Assembly (NCBI RefSeq): GCF_004153455.1
Contig: NZ_SDQE01000015.1
Location: forward strand, 24,792 to 88,791
Source of the DNA: Allopusillimonas ginsengisoli
GTDB taxonomy: Bacteria > Pseudomonadota > Gammaproteobacteria > Burkholderiales > Burkholderiaceae_B
DNA: 64,000 nucleotides
Direction: 5' to 3'
Numbering within the stretch: the stretch's first letter is position 1; every line of letters begins with the position of its first letter. Shown here piece by piece: positions 53,087 through 61,261 of the stretch. Made by a program: the position numbers and the translations under genes. A model generated the notes under the pieces. That model was not told the DNA's origin, searched no databases, and saw only the letters and a program-made list of their open reading frames with translations.

Positions 53087-55081
53087 TTATCCAATCGTTG
53101 GCCCACGCTGCCGTCCAATCTCCCACGACACCCCGCCGCCGCGTACTGTCGCAGCGAGCTGCTGCCCCAGCCGCTGTTCGATCACCGGCTTCCACGGCAC
53201 GAGGCTGAACCCCTTGCCGTTGTCGAGCATGGCGTAACGCCCGCTGGCGAGCATGACCGAGCGCCGGTAGATGCCGGTCACGCGCTGCCCGTCGGTGACG
53301 GGCCGATGCTGTAGTCCGGTGTCGGCGGCAATGTCCTTGGCGACCTGCGCCAGTTCCCGATTGCGCAGCGTGCCCAGCAGGTTCCGGGCGAGGATCACAC
53401 GCTGTCCCCGCCGCTCGGCCAACCCCTGTTCGGCCAGGAAGTCGGCGCGCTGCTGCAAGGCTTGCTTGGTATCGCCGCCAAAGCCCAGGTCGCCCAGCCC
53501 CTTACCGCCACCGATCAACTGCTGATCCAGCCAGGTGGCCCCAATCACGCGGGCCTGCCGCTCGATTGGCAGGTGCGATTTCAGTTCCACCGCCACGCCG
53601 CCCAGCCGTTGCGCGTCGTACTGGCGGCCACGCTCGGCCAGGTCGTCCGGCACCTTCCATAGTCCGTCCGCCACACGTTCCACAATGCCGGCCCGGCGCA
53701 AGGCTTCCAGCCGGCGAACGTGGGCCGCGACGACCTCCTGCGGGTCGCGGCCGGGCTTGGCTCGGCCTTGCTCGATCGCCAGGTGATGATCGGTGCGGTA
53801 CAGGCCATCGCTCGCCAGCGCGACGATGTTCTTGTCGGCTGACCGCACCTCGGCGGCACCGCGTACCTCCACCACGGCTCCGGTGGGATAGTTCACCAGC
53901 TCGTCGCGGGTGTTCAAGGCGACATAGTGGGCCTTGCCGTCCACGCCGTCGATGACCAGATAGCCACGGTCGTGCAGTTCGTCGGCCAGCCCCTTCGCGG
54001 CCACGCGACCGATGACGGTACGGCCATCGTCGGCCGGCTCAAACACCGCCAGCTCGCGGGGCTGACCGCTCATGGCGCGCTGCATGGTGCGGATGATGTC
54101 GCCACGCTCGCCCAGGGCGCGCAAGGTCTTCTCGGCGTCCGCATGGACGGCCCAGGTGCCGGGCTGCGTCTCGTCGGCTAGGCCCAGGCGCTGCAAGCGT
54201 TGCAGGCGGCCGATCAGCAGCAGGCGCTGGCGTTGTAGCCCGGGTTCGTTGAAGCGTTCGATCTGCACCCAGCCATCCTCGCCGGCCTCGCGCTGCAACG
54301 TGCGGTCGAGGCTCGTCCACCGCTCTTGCTCCACCTCGCGCTGCAAGGTCTGCTGGATCTCCAGTTCGGTGCGCGGCCCCAGCCATTCCGTCTCCAGCTC
54401 GGCGGCGCGATGGCGGAAGCCGTGGGCGATGTAGTCGCCGGCGATGATGAGGTCTTTGCCGGTGTCGTCGCGTCCGCGCACGATCAGGTGGGTGTGCGGG
54501 TTGTCGGTGTTCCAGTGATCCACCGCCACCCAATCCAGCCGCGTCCCCAGGTCGGCTTCCATGCGGTTCATCAGGTGCCGGGTGTAGGTGTGCAGGTCGT
54601 CCAGTTCGGCCCCGTCCTCCGGCGAGACGATGAAACGGAAATGGTGCCGGTCGTCCTGGCAGCGTTCCTTGAAGGCGTCGAGGCCGGCTTCGTCGGCCTG
54701 CGGCCCGTAGGCCCGGCCCGGTTCGCCATCGCGGCCCGCGCCGTCGCGCTCGATGTAGCGCAGGTGCTTGGCGAGCGACTGCGGGCTGGCGTTGCGCTGG
54801 TTGACCAGCAGGGTCTTGATGGTCACGCGCCGCGACATGGGCGTGAGCTTCGCGCCCGCGAAACGCGCCGCCGTGTGGCCGCGCCCCAGGCGTGAACCGG
54901 GCCGCTGGCCGGCGCGCTGGCCGTTGCCGCCAGTGGCAGGACGGCGCACGGCCGGCTTGCCGCTGCTGGCTTTGCCCGCTTGCTTGAGCACCTTGGAAAC
55001 GAAGCTCTGCCCCTGGCCCTTGCCCCGGTTCTTGGGGGCGCTGGGGCGCACGCGGAAATCGTCGTCGCGGCGGTCGTTCAT
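53087..55081 (-). CDS. rlxS: Relaxase (DUF3363 family, RlxS-like) of the ICE
   Basis: 664 residues. Nicks oriT and pilots the transferred strand. The N-terminal catalytic part shows DDRHHFRFIVSPEDGA and the metal-binding His cluster DHWNTDNPHTHLIVRGRD, with candidate nucleophilic Tyr in LDDLHTYTRHLM. The C-terminal two-thirds is DUF3363. The extreme N-terminus is basic and Gly/Lys/Arg-rich. The ATG at 55081 (MNDRRDDDFRVRPSAPKN) is chosen; the frame is open a further 165 codons upstream through the non-coding oriT region. It converges with the XRE gene (gap 13 bases). Confidence 0.92.
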   Translation of the reverse strand: MNDRRDDDFRVRPSAPKNRGKGQGQSFVSKVLKQAGKASSGKPAVRRPATGGNGQRAGQRPGSRLGRGHTAARFAGAKLTPMSRRVTIKTLLVNQRNASPQSLAKHLRYIERDGAGRDGEPGRAYGPQADEAGLDAFKERCQDDRHHFRFIVSPEDGAELDDLHTYTRHLMNRMEADLGTRLDWVAVDHWNTDNPHTHLIVRGRDDTGKDLIIAGDYIAHGFRHRAAELETEWLGPRTELEIQQTLQREVEQERWTSLDRTLQREAGEDGWVQIERFNEPGLQRQRLLLIGRLQRLQRLGLADETQPGTWAVHADAEKTLRALGERGDIIRTMQRAMSGQPRELAVFEPADDGRTVIGRVAAKGLADELHDRGYLVIDGVDGKAHYVALNTRDELVNYPTGAVVEVRGAAEVRSADKNIVALASDGLYRTDHHLAIEQGRAKPGRDPQEVVAAHVRRLEALRRAGIVERVADGLWKVPDDLAERGRQYDAQRLGGVAVELKSHLPIERQARVIGATWLDQQLIGGGKGLGDLGFGGDTKQALQQRADFLAEQGLAERRGQRVILARNLLGTLRNRELAQVAKDIAADTGLQHRPVTDGQRVTGIYRRSVMLASGRYAMLDNGKGFSLVPWKPVIEQRLGQQLAATVRGGGVSWEIGRQRGPTIG

Positions 55082-55541
55082 GGTTGTGCCCTCTGCAAGC
55101 TCTGGCGTGTCCGGTCGTACAAAGCACGCGGATATGCCTTCATTGGCGCGGGTCTCGCGCCCCACGCGGCACGGCGGCGAAGCCGCTGCGTGCCGCGCCA
55201 CCCCCATGTGCAGACTGGCTTTCGACGCGGCCCGGTGCCGCGTCCTTTTGTCTTGCCTTCCGCCTTTGCCCTTCGCTGTCGCTCCGGGCCTCGGCGGCCC
55301 GGCGGCGCTGCGCTGCTTGCAGCCAGCCCGCCGGCGAACGCGCGAACTGACGCCATGAAGGCCGCAGGCCGGGCGCGTTCGAGGCAAGACGCCTGCACGT
55401 TGGACGGCTGCGCCGAAGGCAGCGCGAAGTGCGGTGCCCAATGCGTAGGATTGGCACCCGCACTGCACGCGCGACGACACGGCGACGAACAGTAGAACGA
55501 CATGCCCGATGGCACGCCGGAGCGCAGCGAATTGGCGGCTA
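55082..55541. other. 460-bp non-coding region holding the probable oriT
   Basis: Lies between traF and the relaxase gene, where oriT is expected. It is rich in inverted repeats: the strongest at 55428-55464; a GGCAC...GTGCC structure with an inner GCGGC/GCCGC near 55167-55193; and CCGGGCC/GGCCCGG near 55286-55304. Open frames crossing it have no recognisable homology and are composition artefacts. Confidence 0.65.
55428..55464. repeat. 15-bp imperfect inverted repeat, oriT candidate
   Basis: Arms AGTGCGGTGCCCAAT and ATTGGCACCCGCACT match except for one base slipped on each side and are separated by 7 bases (GCGTAGG). A relaxase-recognition hairpin of this size next to the relaxase gene is typical of oriT. 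The nick site itself cannot be named. Confidence 0.6.
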
Positions 55542-56138
55542 TCATGGACGTGTCTCCAGCCAGACCGGATGCGCAACGCCGATCACTGCGGATGCGCTGA
55601 CCGGGCCGAAATAGCGGCTGTCGAACGACGCTGGGTTGGTCACGCTCAACAGGAACAGCTCGCCCGGTTCGAGGCGGCGGCAAAGCTGCAAGGATGGCAG
55701 CGGGCGGCCCAGCCGGTCGGCAGGCAGCACGGCGGCCGAAGGCACGCCGTCGATGCGTACCTGCCCGGCGACGATGCAAACGTGTTGTGGCGCGACGGCG
55801 CCCACACGTTTGAGCAGCGGCACGCGCGTCGGCAGGTAGCCGCGCTGCGCAGCCAGCGTGGCGGCCCTGTCGGGCAGCGGCACCAGCACGATGCTGTCCA
55901 CGGGCAACGGACGTGGCAGCGAGGCGGCGCGCAGGTCGAACGGTTCGATGCGATACCAGCCGACCGCCACGCTATCGGACGGGTTGTAGGTCAGGCGCGG
56001 CAGCGGCTGCACGAAAGCCGCCCAGGCCAGCGCAGCGAGGCCGACAGCGGCGAAGCCCGCCAGCACGAAGCGAGCGCGAAGGCGCGAGCGAGGAAGCGGC
56101 GCGGCTTGTGTGCGTGCGGCAGTGGGATGGGCCGTCAT
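55542..56138 (-). CDS. traF: TraF-type S26 signal peptidase (conjugal pilin maturation)
   Basis: 198 residues. One N-terminal membrane span (FVLAGFAAVGLAALAWAAFV) precedes the S26 catalytic core with Ser in YNPSDSVAVGWYRI and Lys in PLLKRVGAVAPQHV. The C-terminal GELFLLSVTNPASFDSRYFGP is the family's box E. TraF matures and, in RP4, cyclises the TrbC pilin. Its start overlaps the DUF2840 gene stop. Confidence 0.92.
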   Translation of the reverse strand: MTAHPTAARTQAAPLPRSRLRARFVLAGFAAVGLAALAWAAFVQPLPRLTYNPSDSVAVGWYRIEPFDLRAASLPRPLPVDSIVLVPLPDRAATLAAQRGYLPTRVPLLKRVGAVAPQHVCIVAGQVRIDGVPSAAVLPADRLGRPLPSLQLCRRLEPGELFLLSVTNPASFDSRYFGPVSASAVIGVAHPVWLETRP

Positions 56139-56680
56139 GGCAGCGCCCTCCCGGCCAGCCAGGCGGCGTGCCGCTCGGCGGTGTATTCGGGCAGCGGCAA
56201 ATGCGCGGCGAGCCGGTTAGCGAGCGTGCGCCAGTACGCGGGCGACACGTCGATGGCAGCGATCCCCAGCGCCTCGATACCGTCGATGCGTTCCAGCACA
56301 GCGCGCACATTGGCATCACCTTCGGCATGCAGCAGAAGGCACGCGCCCGGCTGCACGCCTGGGATGCGCTGTACGGCATCAAGCGGTGTAGCAGCCTGCA
56401 TTACCATGAGCTGCCAGCGGATCGTTCCGTAGTCGTTGGCCTGCCAACGAACGCGGCAGAACATCACACCCGGCATGAACATGGCGCAGCGCCGCCAGCG
56501 GTCGAGTTGGAGCGTGCGCGCTGGTTCGCCGAAGCGCAGGTAGAGTTTGAAACGTGGTTCGATGTAGGCGAGCGATACGCGCGTCAGCGGTGCACTGGCA
56601 GGCAGGCCGGAAGGTGCTGCGTGTGCAGCCGTGATCGCGATGGCAACAGGCGCGGCAGCAGGCAATGCGGATGTGGTCAC
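56135..56680 (-). CDS. DUF2840 family ICE protein
   Basis: 181 residues, starting at a GTG that overlaps the stop of the RHH gene (GTGA). It contains LTRVSLAYIEPRFKLYLRFG and RVRWQANDYGTIRWQLMVMQA, characteristic of DUF2840, which always sits between ParA/RHH genes and traF in this ICE group. An Ala-rich N-terminus precedes the domain. Function unknown; transfer-associated by context. Confidence 0.85.
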   Translation of the reverse strand: MTTSALPAAAPVAIAITAAHAAPSGLPASAPLTRVSLAYIEPRFKLYLRFGEPARTLQLDRWRRCAMFMPGVMFCRVRWQANDYGTIRWQLMVMQAATPLDAVQRIPGVQPGACLLLHAEGDANVRAVLERIDGIEALGIAAIDVSPAYWRTLANRLAAHLPLPEYTAERHAAWLAGRALP

Positions 56681-56964
56681 AGTGTGCTCTCCCTGCGGTG
56701 TTCTGGAAACTCGCGCTCCAGCAAACCGCGCAGCAGGTCGGCCACGGTCACGCCTTGCGTGAAGGCCGACACCTTGATGCGTGCCCGCATGGCGGGCGTG
56801 ATGTCCAGGGTCAGGCGAGCGGTGTAGAGGTCGCCCTTGTTGAGCGCATCCGCGTCGCCCTGGCGAATCCAGGCCTCGGCGTGTGGATTGGCGGGCGGAC
56901 GCGCGCCGATGCCGACCCGCTTGGCCGGGCGTTTGCTGTTGGGTGGGTTGCTGTTGTCGCTCAT
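56677..56964 (-). CDS. Small RHH-type protein paired with ParA
   Basis: 95 residues, starting MSDNSNPPNSKRPAKRVG at an ATG that overlaps the parA stop. The C-terminal half (LYTARLTLDITPAMRARIKVSAF to GVTVADLLRGLLEREFPEH) looks like a ribbon-helix-helix. It probably acts as the DNA-binding (ParB/ParG-like) partner of ParA for maintenance of the excised circle. Confidence 0.78.
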   Translation of the reverse strand: MSDNSNPPNSKRPAKRVGIGARPPANPHAEAWIRQGDADALNKGDLYTARLTLDITPAMRARIKVSAFTQGVTVADLLRGLLEREFPEHRRESTL

Positions 56965-57599
56965 GACGGCCACCGCAGCAGCTCATCGACCAGCGCGGTG
57001 ATTTCCTGCGCCGCCGCACTATCGGGGGCTGTCTCCCGCGCCAATCGACCGGCAGCCACGCTGTCGGCGAAGACGATGCGCTGGCGCACCTCGCTGCGCA
57101 GCGCTGGCAACGGCTGTTCCGCCAAGGCTTGTCGCGCTTCGCGCCCGATCACCGTGGTGCTGACGCGCCGGTTGATGACGAAGGCCGCGCGTAGCGCAGG
57201 CCGGAACACCTGAGCCTCACGAATCAGCGCCACCATCTCGGCGCTGGCCCACAGGTCATAGGGGCTGGGCTGTACCGGAATCAGCACCCGTTCGGCCGCC
57301 AGCAGCGCAGAGCGCGCCAAGGCGGCGATCCGGGGTGGCCCGTCGATGATGACGTGATCGGCCCGCCTGGCGAGTTCTGGGGCTTCCTGGTGCAGTGTCT
57401 CGCGTGCCAGGCCCACGGCGCTGAACAGCCGTGGCAAGCCTTGCTGGCTTCTGCGCTGCGTCCAGTCGAGCGAGGAACCCTGCGGGTCGGCATCCAGCAG
57501 GACGACGTGCTGGCCGCGCAGGGCCAGTTCGCCCGCGATGTGCGTGGCGAGCGTGGTCTTGCCGACGCCGCCTTTCTGATTGAGCAAGGCGACGATCAT
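56961..57599 (-). CDS. parA: ParA-family partition ATPase
   Basis: 212 residues. A deviant Walker A (LNQKGGVGKTTLATH) stands at the very N-terminus, with DADPQGSSLDW and VIIDGPPRI following, as in small ParA/MinD-type ATPases without an HTH. It helps to maintain the replicating circular form of the ICE. The start at 57599 is set by the family start MIVALLNQKGG; the frame is open 35 codons upstream. Confidence 0.93.
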   Translation of the reverse strand: MIVALLNQKGGVGKTTLATHIAGELALRGQHVVLLDADPQGSSLDWTQRRSQQGLPRLFSAVGLARETLHQEAPELARRADHVIIDGPPRIAALARSALLAAERVLIPVQPSPYDLWASAEMVALIREAQVFRPALRAAFVINRRVSTTVIGREARQALAEQPLPALRSEVRQRIVFADSVAAGRLARETAPDSAAAQEITALVDELLRWPS

Positions 57600-57800
57600 G
57601 GCGCGGCCCTCCAGCTTGGAAGACCGGCCTGTTTCTGCCGTGCCGAACGGGGTGTTTTTTTCGGCTTTTCCTGGCGGGCTTTTCGGCCTGCGGCAGTTGT
57701 CCACCGCAATGCTGCTTCTCTACCAATAGTTAGAGAATTTAAGTTAGTAATGTTAGAGGGATCGCAAACCCTCGCCGTTACTGGCTTTCCGGCGTTTTCG

Positions 57801-57864
57801 TACTCCTGATAGCACGATAGGCGTACTCCTGATAGCACGACACCTCTTACTCCTGATAGCACGA
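57801..57864. repeat. Three 17-bp direct repeats (iteron-like) between repA and parA
   Basis: TACTCCTGATAGCACGA occurs exactly at 57801-57817, 57824-57840 and 57848-57864, a spacing of 23 and 24 bp (about two helical turns). They lie 24 bp past the repA stop codon, followed by a TCCACA-containing DnaA-box-like sequence at about 57870. They are candidate RepA iterons or autoregulatory sites, so part of an oriV. Confidence 0.65.
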
Positions 57865-57888
57865 CCCCATCCACAGCTTGTCCCGCTG

Positions 57889-58737
57889 TTATCCCCGTGC
57901 CGTCTGCGGCACGGGCCGGAAGGTCAGCAATTCCATGTCGTCCTCGGGAATCCGCACGATGCCCAGCTCGTACCCCGGCAGCGATTGCCGGGCGACCAGC
58001 GCCCGCAGGTCGTAGGCGAAATCCGAAAACCGCGTGCTGCTGCCCGACTTGCGGTGCAGATGCCGGAAGTCGAACTGCCAGCCGTATTCCTGCCGGCCGC
58101 CATGCTTGCGCACCAGGCGGTACAGCCAGCGCTCGATGCCACCCGTGAGTCGGAAGTACGTCGGGTCGATGGTCAGCACCAGAGCAGCATCCAGCACGCC
58201 CGCATAGAACCAGTCCGGCAGGATCAACTCGATGCCCAGCGGCGTGCCGTTGGCATCGGCCAGTTCTTTCCATTCGTTTATCCACGAGAAGCGATGCAAT
58301 CGCCTTCCCGTGGTTTCGCGGATGGACGTGGCCACTGTGGTCGATTGCAGCCGGTCGAGCGCGGCCTTGAGACGCTGGTAGTCGCGCAGCGACTTGCCGC
58401 GCCCGATGAAGCGTAGGATTTCGTAGGGCGTGGCCTGCATCCGCCGGGACGGCTGGATGCCTGCGTCCTTGGCTTCGACGATCTGGCTGGCCGCCCAGAT
58501 CAGGATGTCGGCATCCCAGATGGTGGCAATACCATGCTCCTGCGTGCCTTCCACGCGGATGGTGATGTTGCCGCTGCGAAAGTCGATCGGCGCGGTGCGC
58601 CGCGACTTCGCCAGCGAGAAAAACGGATAAGCCATCAAGTCCTGGGCATCGCGCGGTGCCATGTCCTCGCCCGGCAGAGCGCGGAACAGGTCGAGCTGTT
58701 CGCGCTGTTGCAAGGTGTGCCCTGGTGGGCGGGACAT
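57889..58737 (-). CDS. repA: Replication initiator protein RepA
   Basis: 282 residues of the RPA family (replication initiator protein A). The N-terminus QREQLDLFRALPGEDMAPRD is followed by MAYPFFSLAKSRRTAPIDFR, ATIWDADILIWAASQIVEAK, TPYEILRFIGRG and YRLVRKHGGRQEYGWQFDF, all family-typical. It allows the excised ICE to replicate autonomously. A GTG four codons upstream is an alternative start. Iteron-like repeats lie just downstream. Confidence 0.93.
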   Translation of the reverse strand: MSRPPGHTLQQREQLDLFRALPGEDMAPRDAQDLMAYPFFSLAKSRRTAPIDFRSGNITIRVEGTQEHGIATIWDADILIWAASQIVEAKDAGIQPSRRMQATPYEILRFIGRGKSLRDYQRLKAALDRLQSTTVATSIRETTGRRLHRFSWINEWKELADANGTPLGIELILPDWFYAGVLDAALVLTIDPTYFRLTGGIERWLYRLVRKHGGRQEYGWQFDFRHLHRKSGSSTRFSDFAYDLRALVARQSLPGYELGIVRIPEDDMELLTFRPVPQTARG

Positions 58738-58763
58738 GGCGATGGCCACCGGCGATGCGCCGA

Positions 58764-59045
58764 TCAGCGCGCACGGCTGTCAGCCGAGTGGTGCTCGGCA
58801 TATTCGGGGTCGGAAGTGGTCTCGAAGCTGCGCGTTTCCGCCCAGGCATCGAGGTCGGCCACGGCGTACATGACGCGGCGGCCGAACTTGCGAAACTTCG
58901 GGCCACCACCGATGACGCGCTGTTTCTCCAGCGTGCGCGGTGACAGGCGCAGGTAGTCGGCGGCTTCGTCGTTGGTGAGATAGCGCTGGGGTTGTGCGGG
59001 TGTGGCAACGGGAGCGGCGGCAGGCCGCAAGGGAGCGGGTCGCAT
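58764..59045 (-). CDS. AlpA-like helix-turn-helix protein
   Basis: 93 residues. An Ala/Pro-rich N-terminal tail is followed by an excisionase/MerR-type winged HTH (RYLTNDEAADYLRLSPRTLEKQRVIGGGP and VMYAVADLDAWAETR). GGAGG eight bases before the ATG at 59045 sets the start. It is the usual gene between repA and the DUF2285 gene and probably regulates them or excision. Confidence 0.88.
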   Translation of the reverse strand: MRPAPLRPAAAPVATPAQPQRYLTNDEAADYLRLSPRTLEKQRVIGGGPKFRKFGRRVMYAVADLDAWAETRSFETTSDPEYAEHHSADSRAR

Positions 59046-59123
59046 GGGATGTACCTCCATCAAGCCCGGCCACACAGCGCGACCGGATAGAGGCAGTCTC
59101 AAGAAACTTGGGGTTCTTGCTCA

Positions 59124-59154
59124 GGGACGTTCTGCAGGGGATGCGAAACGTCCC
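59124..59154. repeat. Inverted repeat between the DUF2285 and AlpA-like genes
   Basis: Perfect arms GGGACGTT and AACGTCCC with a 15-base loop; a smaller CAAGAA/TTCTTG pair lies just to the left. It may be a regulatory hairpin or attenuator. No T tract follows. Confidence 0.45.
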
Positions 59155-59157
59155 CCC

Positions 59158-59928
59158 TCATGCGGCGGAACGGGGGGGAAGTTGCGCCAGACGGCGATAA
59201 CCGCCGCGCATCAGCCAATCGCCCCGGCGCACCAGCCGCCGCACGCGGGCGCGCAGAGCGCTGTCGGCGTGCCAGTCGGCGGCAACGGCATCCGCACCAA
59301 ACAGCCCTTCGGCCACCTCCCGCAAGGACGCACCCGCCAGGGTCGCGTCCAGCGCCTGCAGCGTGTGCATTTCCAGCAATGCGGACAGCGGCGGGCGTGG
59401 CCGGACGGTCGCCGCAGGTGCGGCACCGGCGGCTACTGCGATCTTGTTCAATTCGCTCGCCAGGGCCGCATAGCGTTCGCAAGGCGCGGCGCAGGCTCGA
59501 ATGGCATAGGCGTAAGCCATGCCATCGGCCAAGCCTGGCGCGAGCACGAAACGCAGGCAGCACCCAGGCCAGCGCGCCACCAGCACCAGGCGCTTGCCGT
59601 CATGGATCAGGTGTTTGTGGCCCGGCAGCTTCCAGAACTCAAAGCACAGGGCATCGGGCGGTGGATCGGCATCCGGGTAGAGCTGCACCACGGCATCGTG
59701 ATCGGGGAACCAGGCCGGGTGCGCGTCCCGCGCATCCAGAGCGGGATCTTCCAGCAGGCGCAGCCCCCAATGCCCGGCAGCATCCGGTTGGCGACGACGG
59801 CGCAGCCAGTCGCGCCGATAGTCTGGATGACGGCGCAGGTACTCCCAGGCCAGCGCCGGGCTATCTAGATGTAGAACGTAGAGATAGGCCGCCGTGGCAT
59901 ACCACGGCTCGGCACTGCGATCGGCCAT
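59158..59928 (-). CDS. DUF2285-domain regulatory protein
   Basis: 256 residues. The N-terminal part (WYATAAYLYVLHLDSPALAWEYLRRHPDYRRDW) is the DUF6499-like transcriptional-regulator segment. The C-terminal DUF2285 domain (LHTLQALDATLAGASLREVAEGLFG variant and RVRRLVRRGDWLMRGGYRRL) ends in an Arg-rich helix likely to bind DNA. The family is ICE-specific and thought to control early transfer genes. GGAGG precedes the ATG at 59928. Confidence 0.87.
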   Translation of the reverse strand: MADRSAEPWYATAAYLYVLHLDSPALAWEYLRRHPDYRRDWLRRRRQPDAAGHWGLRLLEDPALDARDAHPAWFPDHDAVVQLYPDADPPPDALCFEFWKLPGHKHLIHDGKRLVLVARWPGCCLRFVLAPGLADGMAYAYAIRACAAPCERYAALASELNKIAVAAGAAPAATVRPRPPLSALLEMHTLQALDATLAGASLREVAEGLFGADAVAADWHADSALRARVRRLVRRGDWLMRGGYRRLAQLPPRSAA

Positions 59929-60249
59929 GAGGCAACCTCCCTGTGCTGGGAATACGTCGCCACGGCGAAACGGCGTGCTACGAGACCATCGTCAAAACGT
60001 CATGGGTGAAGCGTAAACTGGCAGTGTCAAGACCGATGAACTCCGATGCGTTGCTGAAATCGTCCGAGTGCGACGGCGGCAACGCACTCCAATGGCATGC
60101 CGCGTCGGTCAGCTTGCCGCAGCCCGCGCCAGGCATCATGACCGTTTCGATCAGGCACGCACCACTGCGGTGCAACACTGGCGATTCAGATCGAACCGGT
60201 CACAGACCAGACCGAAATAGACACAGTGCGCCTCGCTTGGCGGTGGCCC
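59929..60249. other. 321-bp non-coding region upstream of the DUF2285 gene
   Basis: No convincing gene. A TTGACA motif on the minus strand near 60030 could be part of the promoter for the DUF2285-AlpA-repA run, but no good -10 partner was found. No strong repeat was noticed. Confidence 0.4.
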
Positions 60250-60597
60250 TCAATCGGTGATTGAGCCGCTGTCTTCGGCCAGTCGCAGGTATTCCGACAG
60301 CCGCCGCACCGGCTGGAAGTAGCGATCCCGCATCACCGGCTGCTGGCGCGGCCCGACGATGGCGGCCAGGTCGGATAGCTTCACCGTTCCCAATGCAGGC
60401 ATGCCAATCCCCAAGTCGATCAGGCCGTGGGCGGTATCGCCATCGGCGGGGTCGAGCGAAGCCAGCAGCCAAGTGGCATGCGCATCTGGCGTGAACAGGC
60501 GCACCACGGGCAGCGGGTCGGTGTCCTGCCCGGCAGCGCGGGCCTGGCCGTTGGACAGCAGGCGCGTGCGCTCGTCGGCGGTGATGAGCGGGGTCAT
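60250..60597 (-). CDS. DUF2958 family ICE protein
   Basis: 115 residues: MTPLITADERTRLLSNGQAR at the start, then PVVRLFTPDAHATWLLASLDPADGDTAHGLIDLG and a C-terminal LSEYLRLAEDSGSITD. DUF2958 genes are part of the Tn4371-type and related ICE backbone; function unknown. The start at 60597 is the family start; the frame is open 34 codons upstream. It marks the backbone side of the Septu-like island. Confidence 0.9.
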   Translation of the reverse strand: MTPLITADERTRLLSNGQARAAGQDTDPLPVVRLFTPDAHATWLLASLDPADGDTAHGLIDLGIGMPALGTVKLSDLAAIVGPRQQPVMRDRYFQPVRRLSEYLRLAEDSGSITD

Positions 60598-60846
60598 GGC
60601 TGTATTCCCACCGATGTGCGGAGCATCAGAGGCGCTTTCACGTCTTCCAACGAAAGCACCAATGCGCAAGCCCACGCATCCGCAGAAGCGTAGAAGCACG
60701 AAGGCACATGCACGGAAGTCAGGAAAGACACGGATCAGGCTCTCCGCTTTTGAAGAAAACCGCCAATGCGGATTTCAGTAAAGGCAAAAATACGGCAAAA
60801 TAGAACAAATGAACACTATAGATTGTAGTCCTATAGGGCGCAATGA

Positions 60847-60886
60847 GTTGTCATTCTGGATTTTTGGGAAAGTCCAGAATGACAAC
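60847..60886. promoter_or_regulatory. 14-bp perfect inverted repeat across the XRE start codon (operator)
   Basis: GTTGTCATTCTGGA at 60847-60860 and its exact complement at 60873-60886 are separated by 12 bp. The right arm contains the ATG at 60879. A repeat of this length over a regulator start is best explained as an autoregulatory operator for the XRE protein. In mRNA it would also form a hairpin hiding the start codon. Confidence 0.8.
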
Positions 60887-61181
60887 GCTCAAGCCATCGC
60901 TACCCGATGCGTTGCGAAAGATCAGGAAAGCACGCGGCCTGAGCCAAGAGGCGTTCTCGGACGTGTCCAGCCGCACCTACCTTAGTTCGCTAGAGCGCGG
61001 TCTGAAAAGTCCGACCATAACCAAACTCACTGAATTGTGTGAGGTTATGAAAATCCACCCGATCACGCTATTGACCTTGGCCTATTCAGACGGCGACGCA
61101 CAAAATTTCCATAATATTTTGGCGCAGGTCCAGAACGAGCTAAAGGAAATCACTGACACCTTTCACTCAATTGGTGGGTGA
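60879..61181 (+). CDS. Small XRE-family regulator (controller of the Septu-like pair)
   Basis: 100 residues. A five-helix XRE HTH fills residues 8-65 (LRKIRKARGLSQEAFSDVSSRTYLSSLERGLKSPTITKLTELCEVM split over two helices), followed by a helical tail likely to dimerise. It resembles controller proteins of restriction-modification systems. It is 80 bases upstream of the ATPase gene on the same strand. An ATG at 60843 is an alternative start. The operator-like repeat over its start suggests autoregulation; whether it also controls the ATPase and nuclease genes is inferred from context. Confidence 0.88.
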   Translation: MTTLKPSLPDALRKIRKARGLSQEAFSDVSSRTYLSSLERGLKSPTITKLTELCEVMKIHPITLLTLAYSDGDAQNFHNILAQVQNELKEITDTFHSIGG

Positions 61182-61261
61182 GAAATGTCAATTTTTATTT
61201 TATAAAAACAATCAAAAGCAACAATTAAGTTGTTTCATAATTTATTTTGGCGAGAAGGCAA

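Noticed and set aside
55082..55576. N-terminal extension of the relaxase
   Set aside because: The frame is open for another 165 codons, but the sequence is hairpin-rich, Arg/Ala-biased and lacks homology; the family start is at 55081.
57801..57864. Short CRISPR array
   Set aside because: Only three repeats of 17 bp with 6-7 bp between them; no spacers of usable length and no cas genes.
57596..59008. 470-codon minus frame across repA and the iteron-like repeats
   Set aside because: It is out of frame with repA, whose RPA motifs are clear, and translates the direct repeats into a meaningless repeated peptide.
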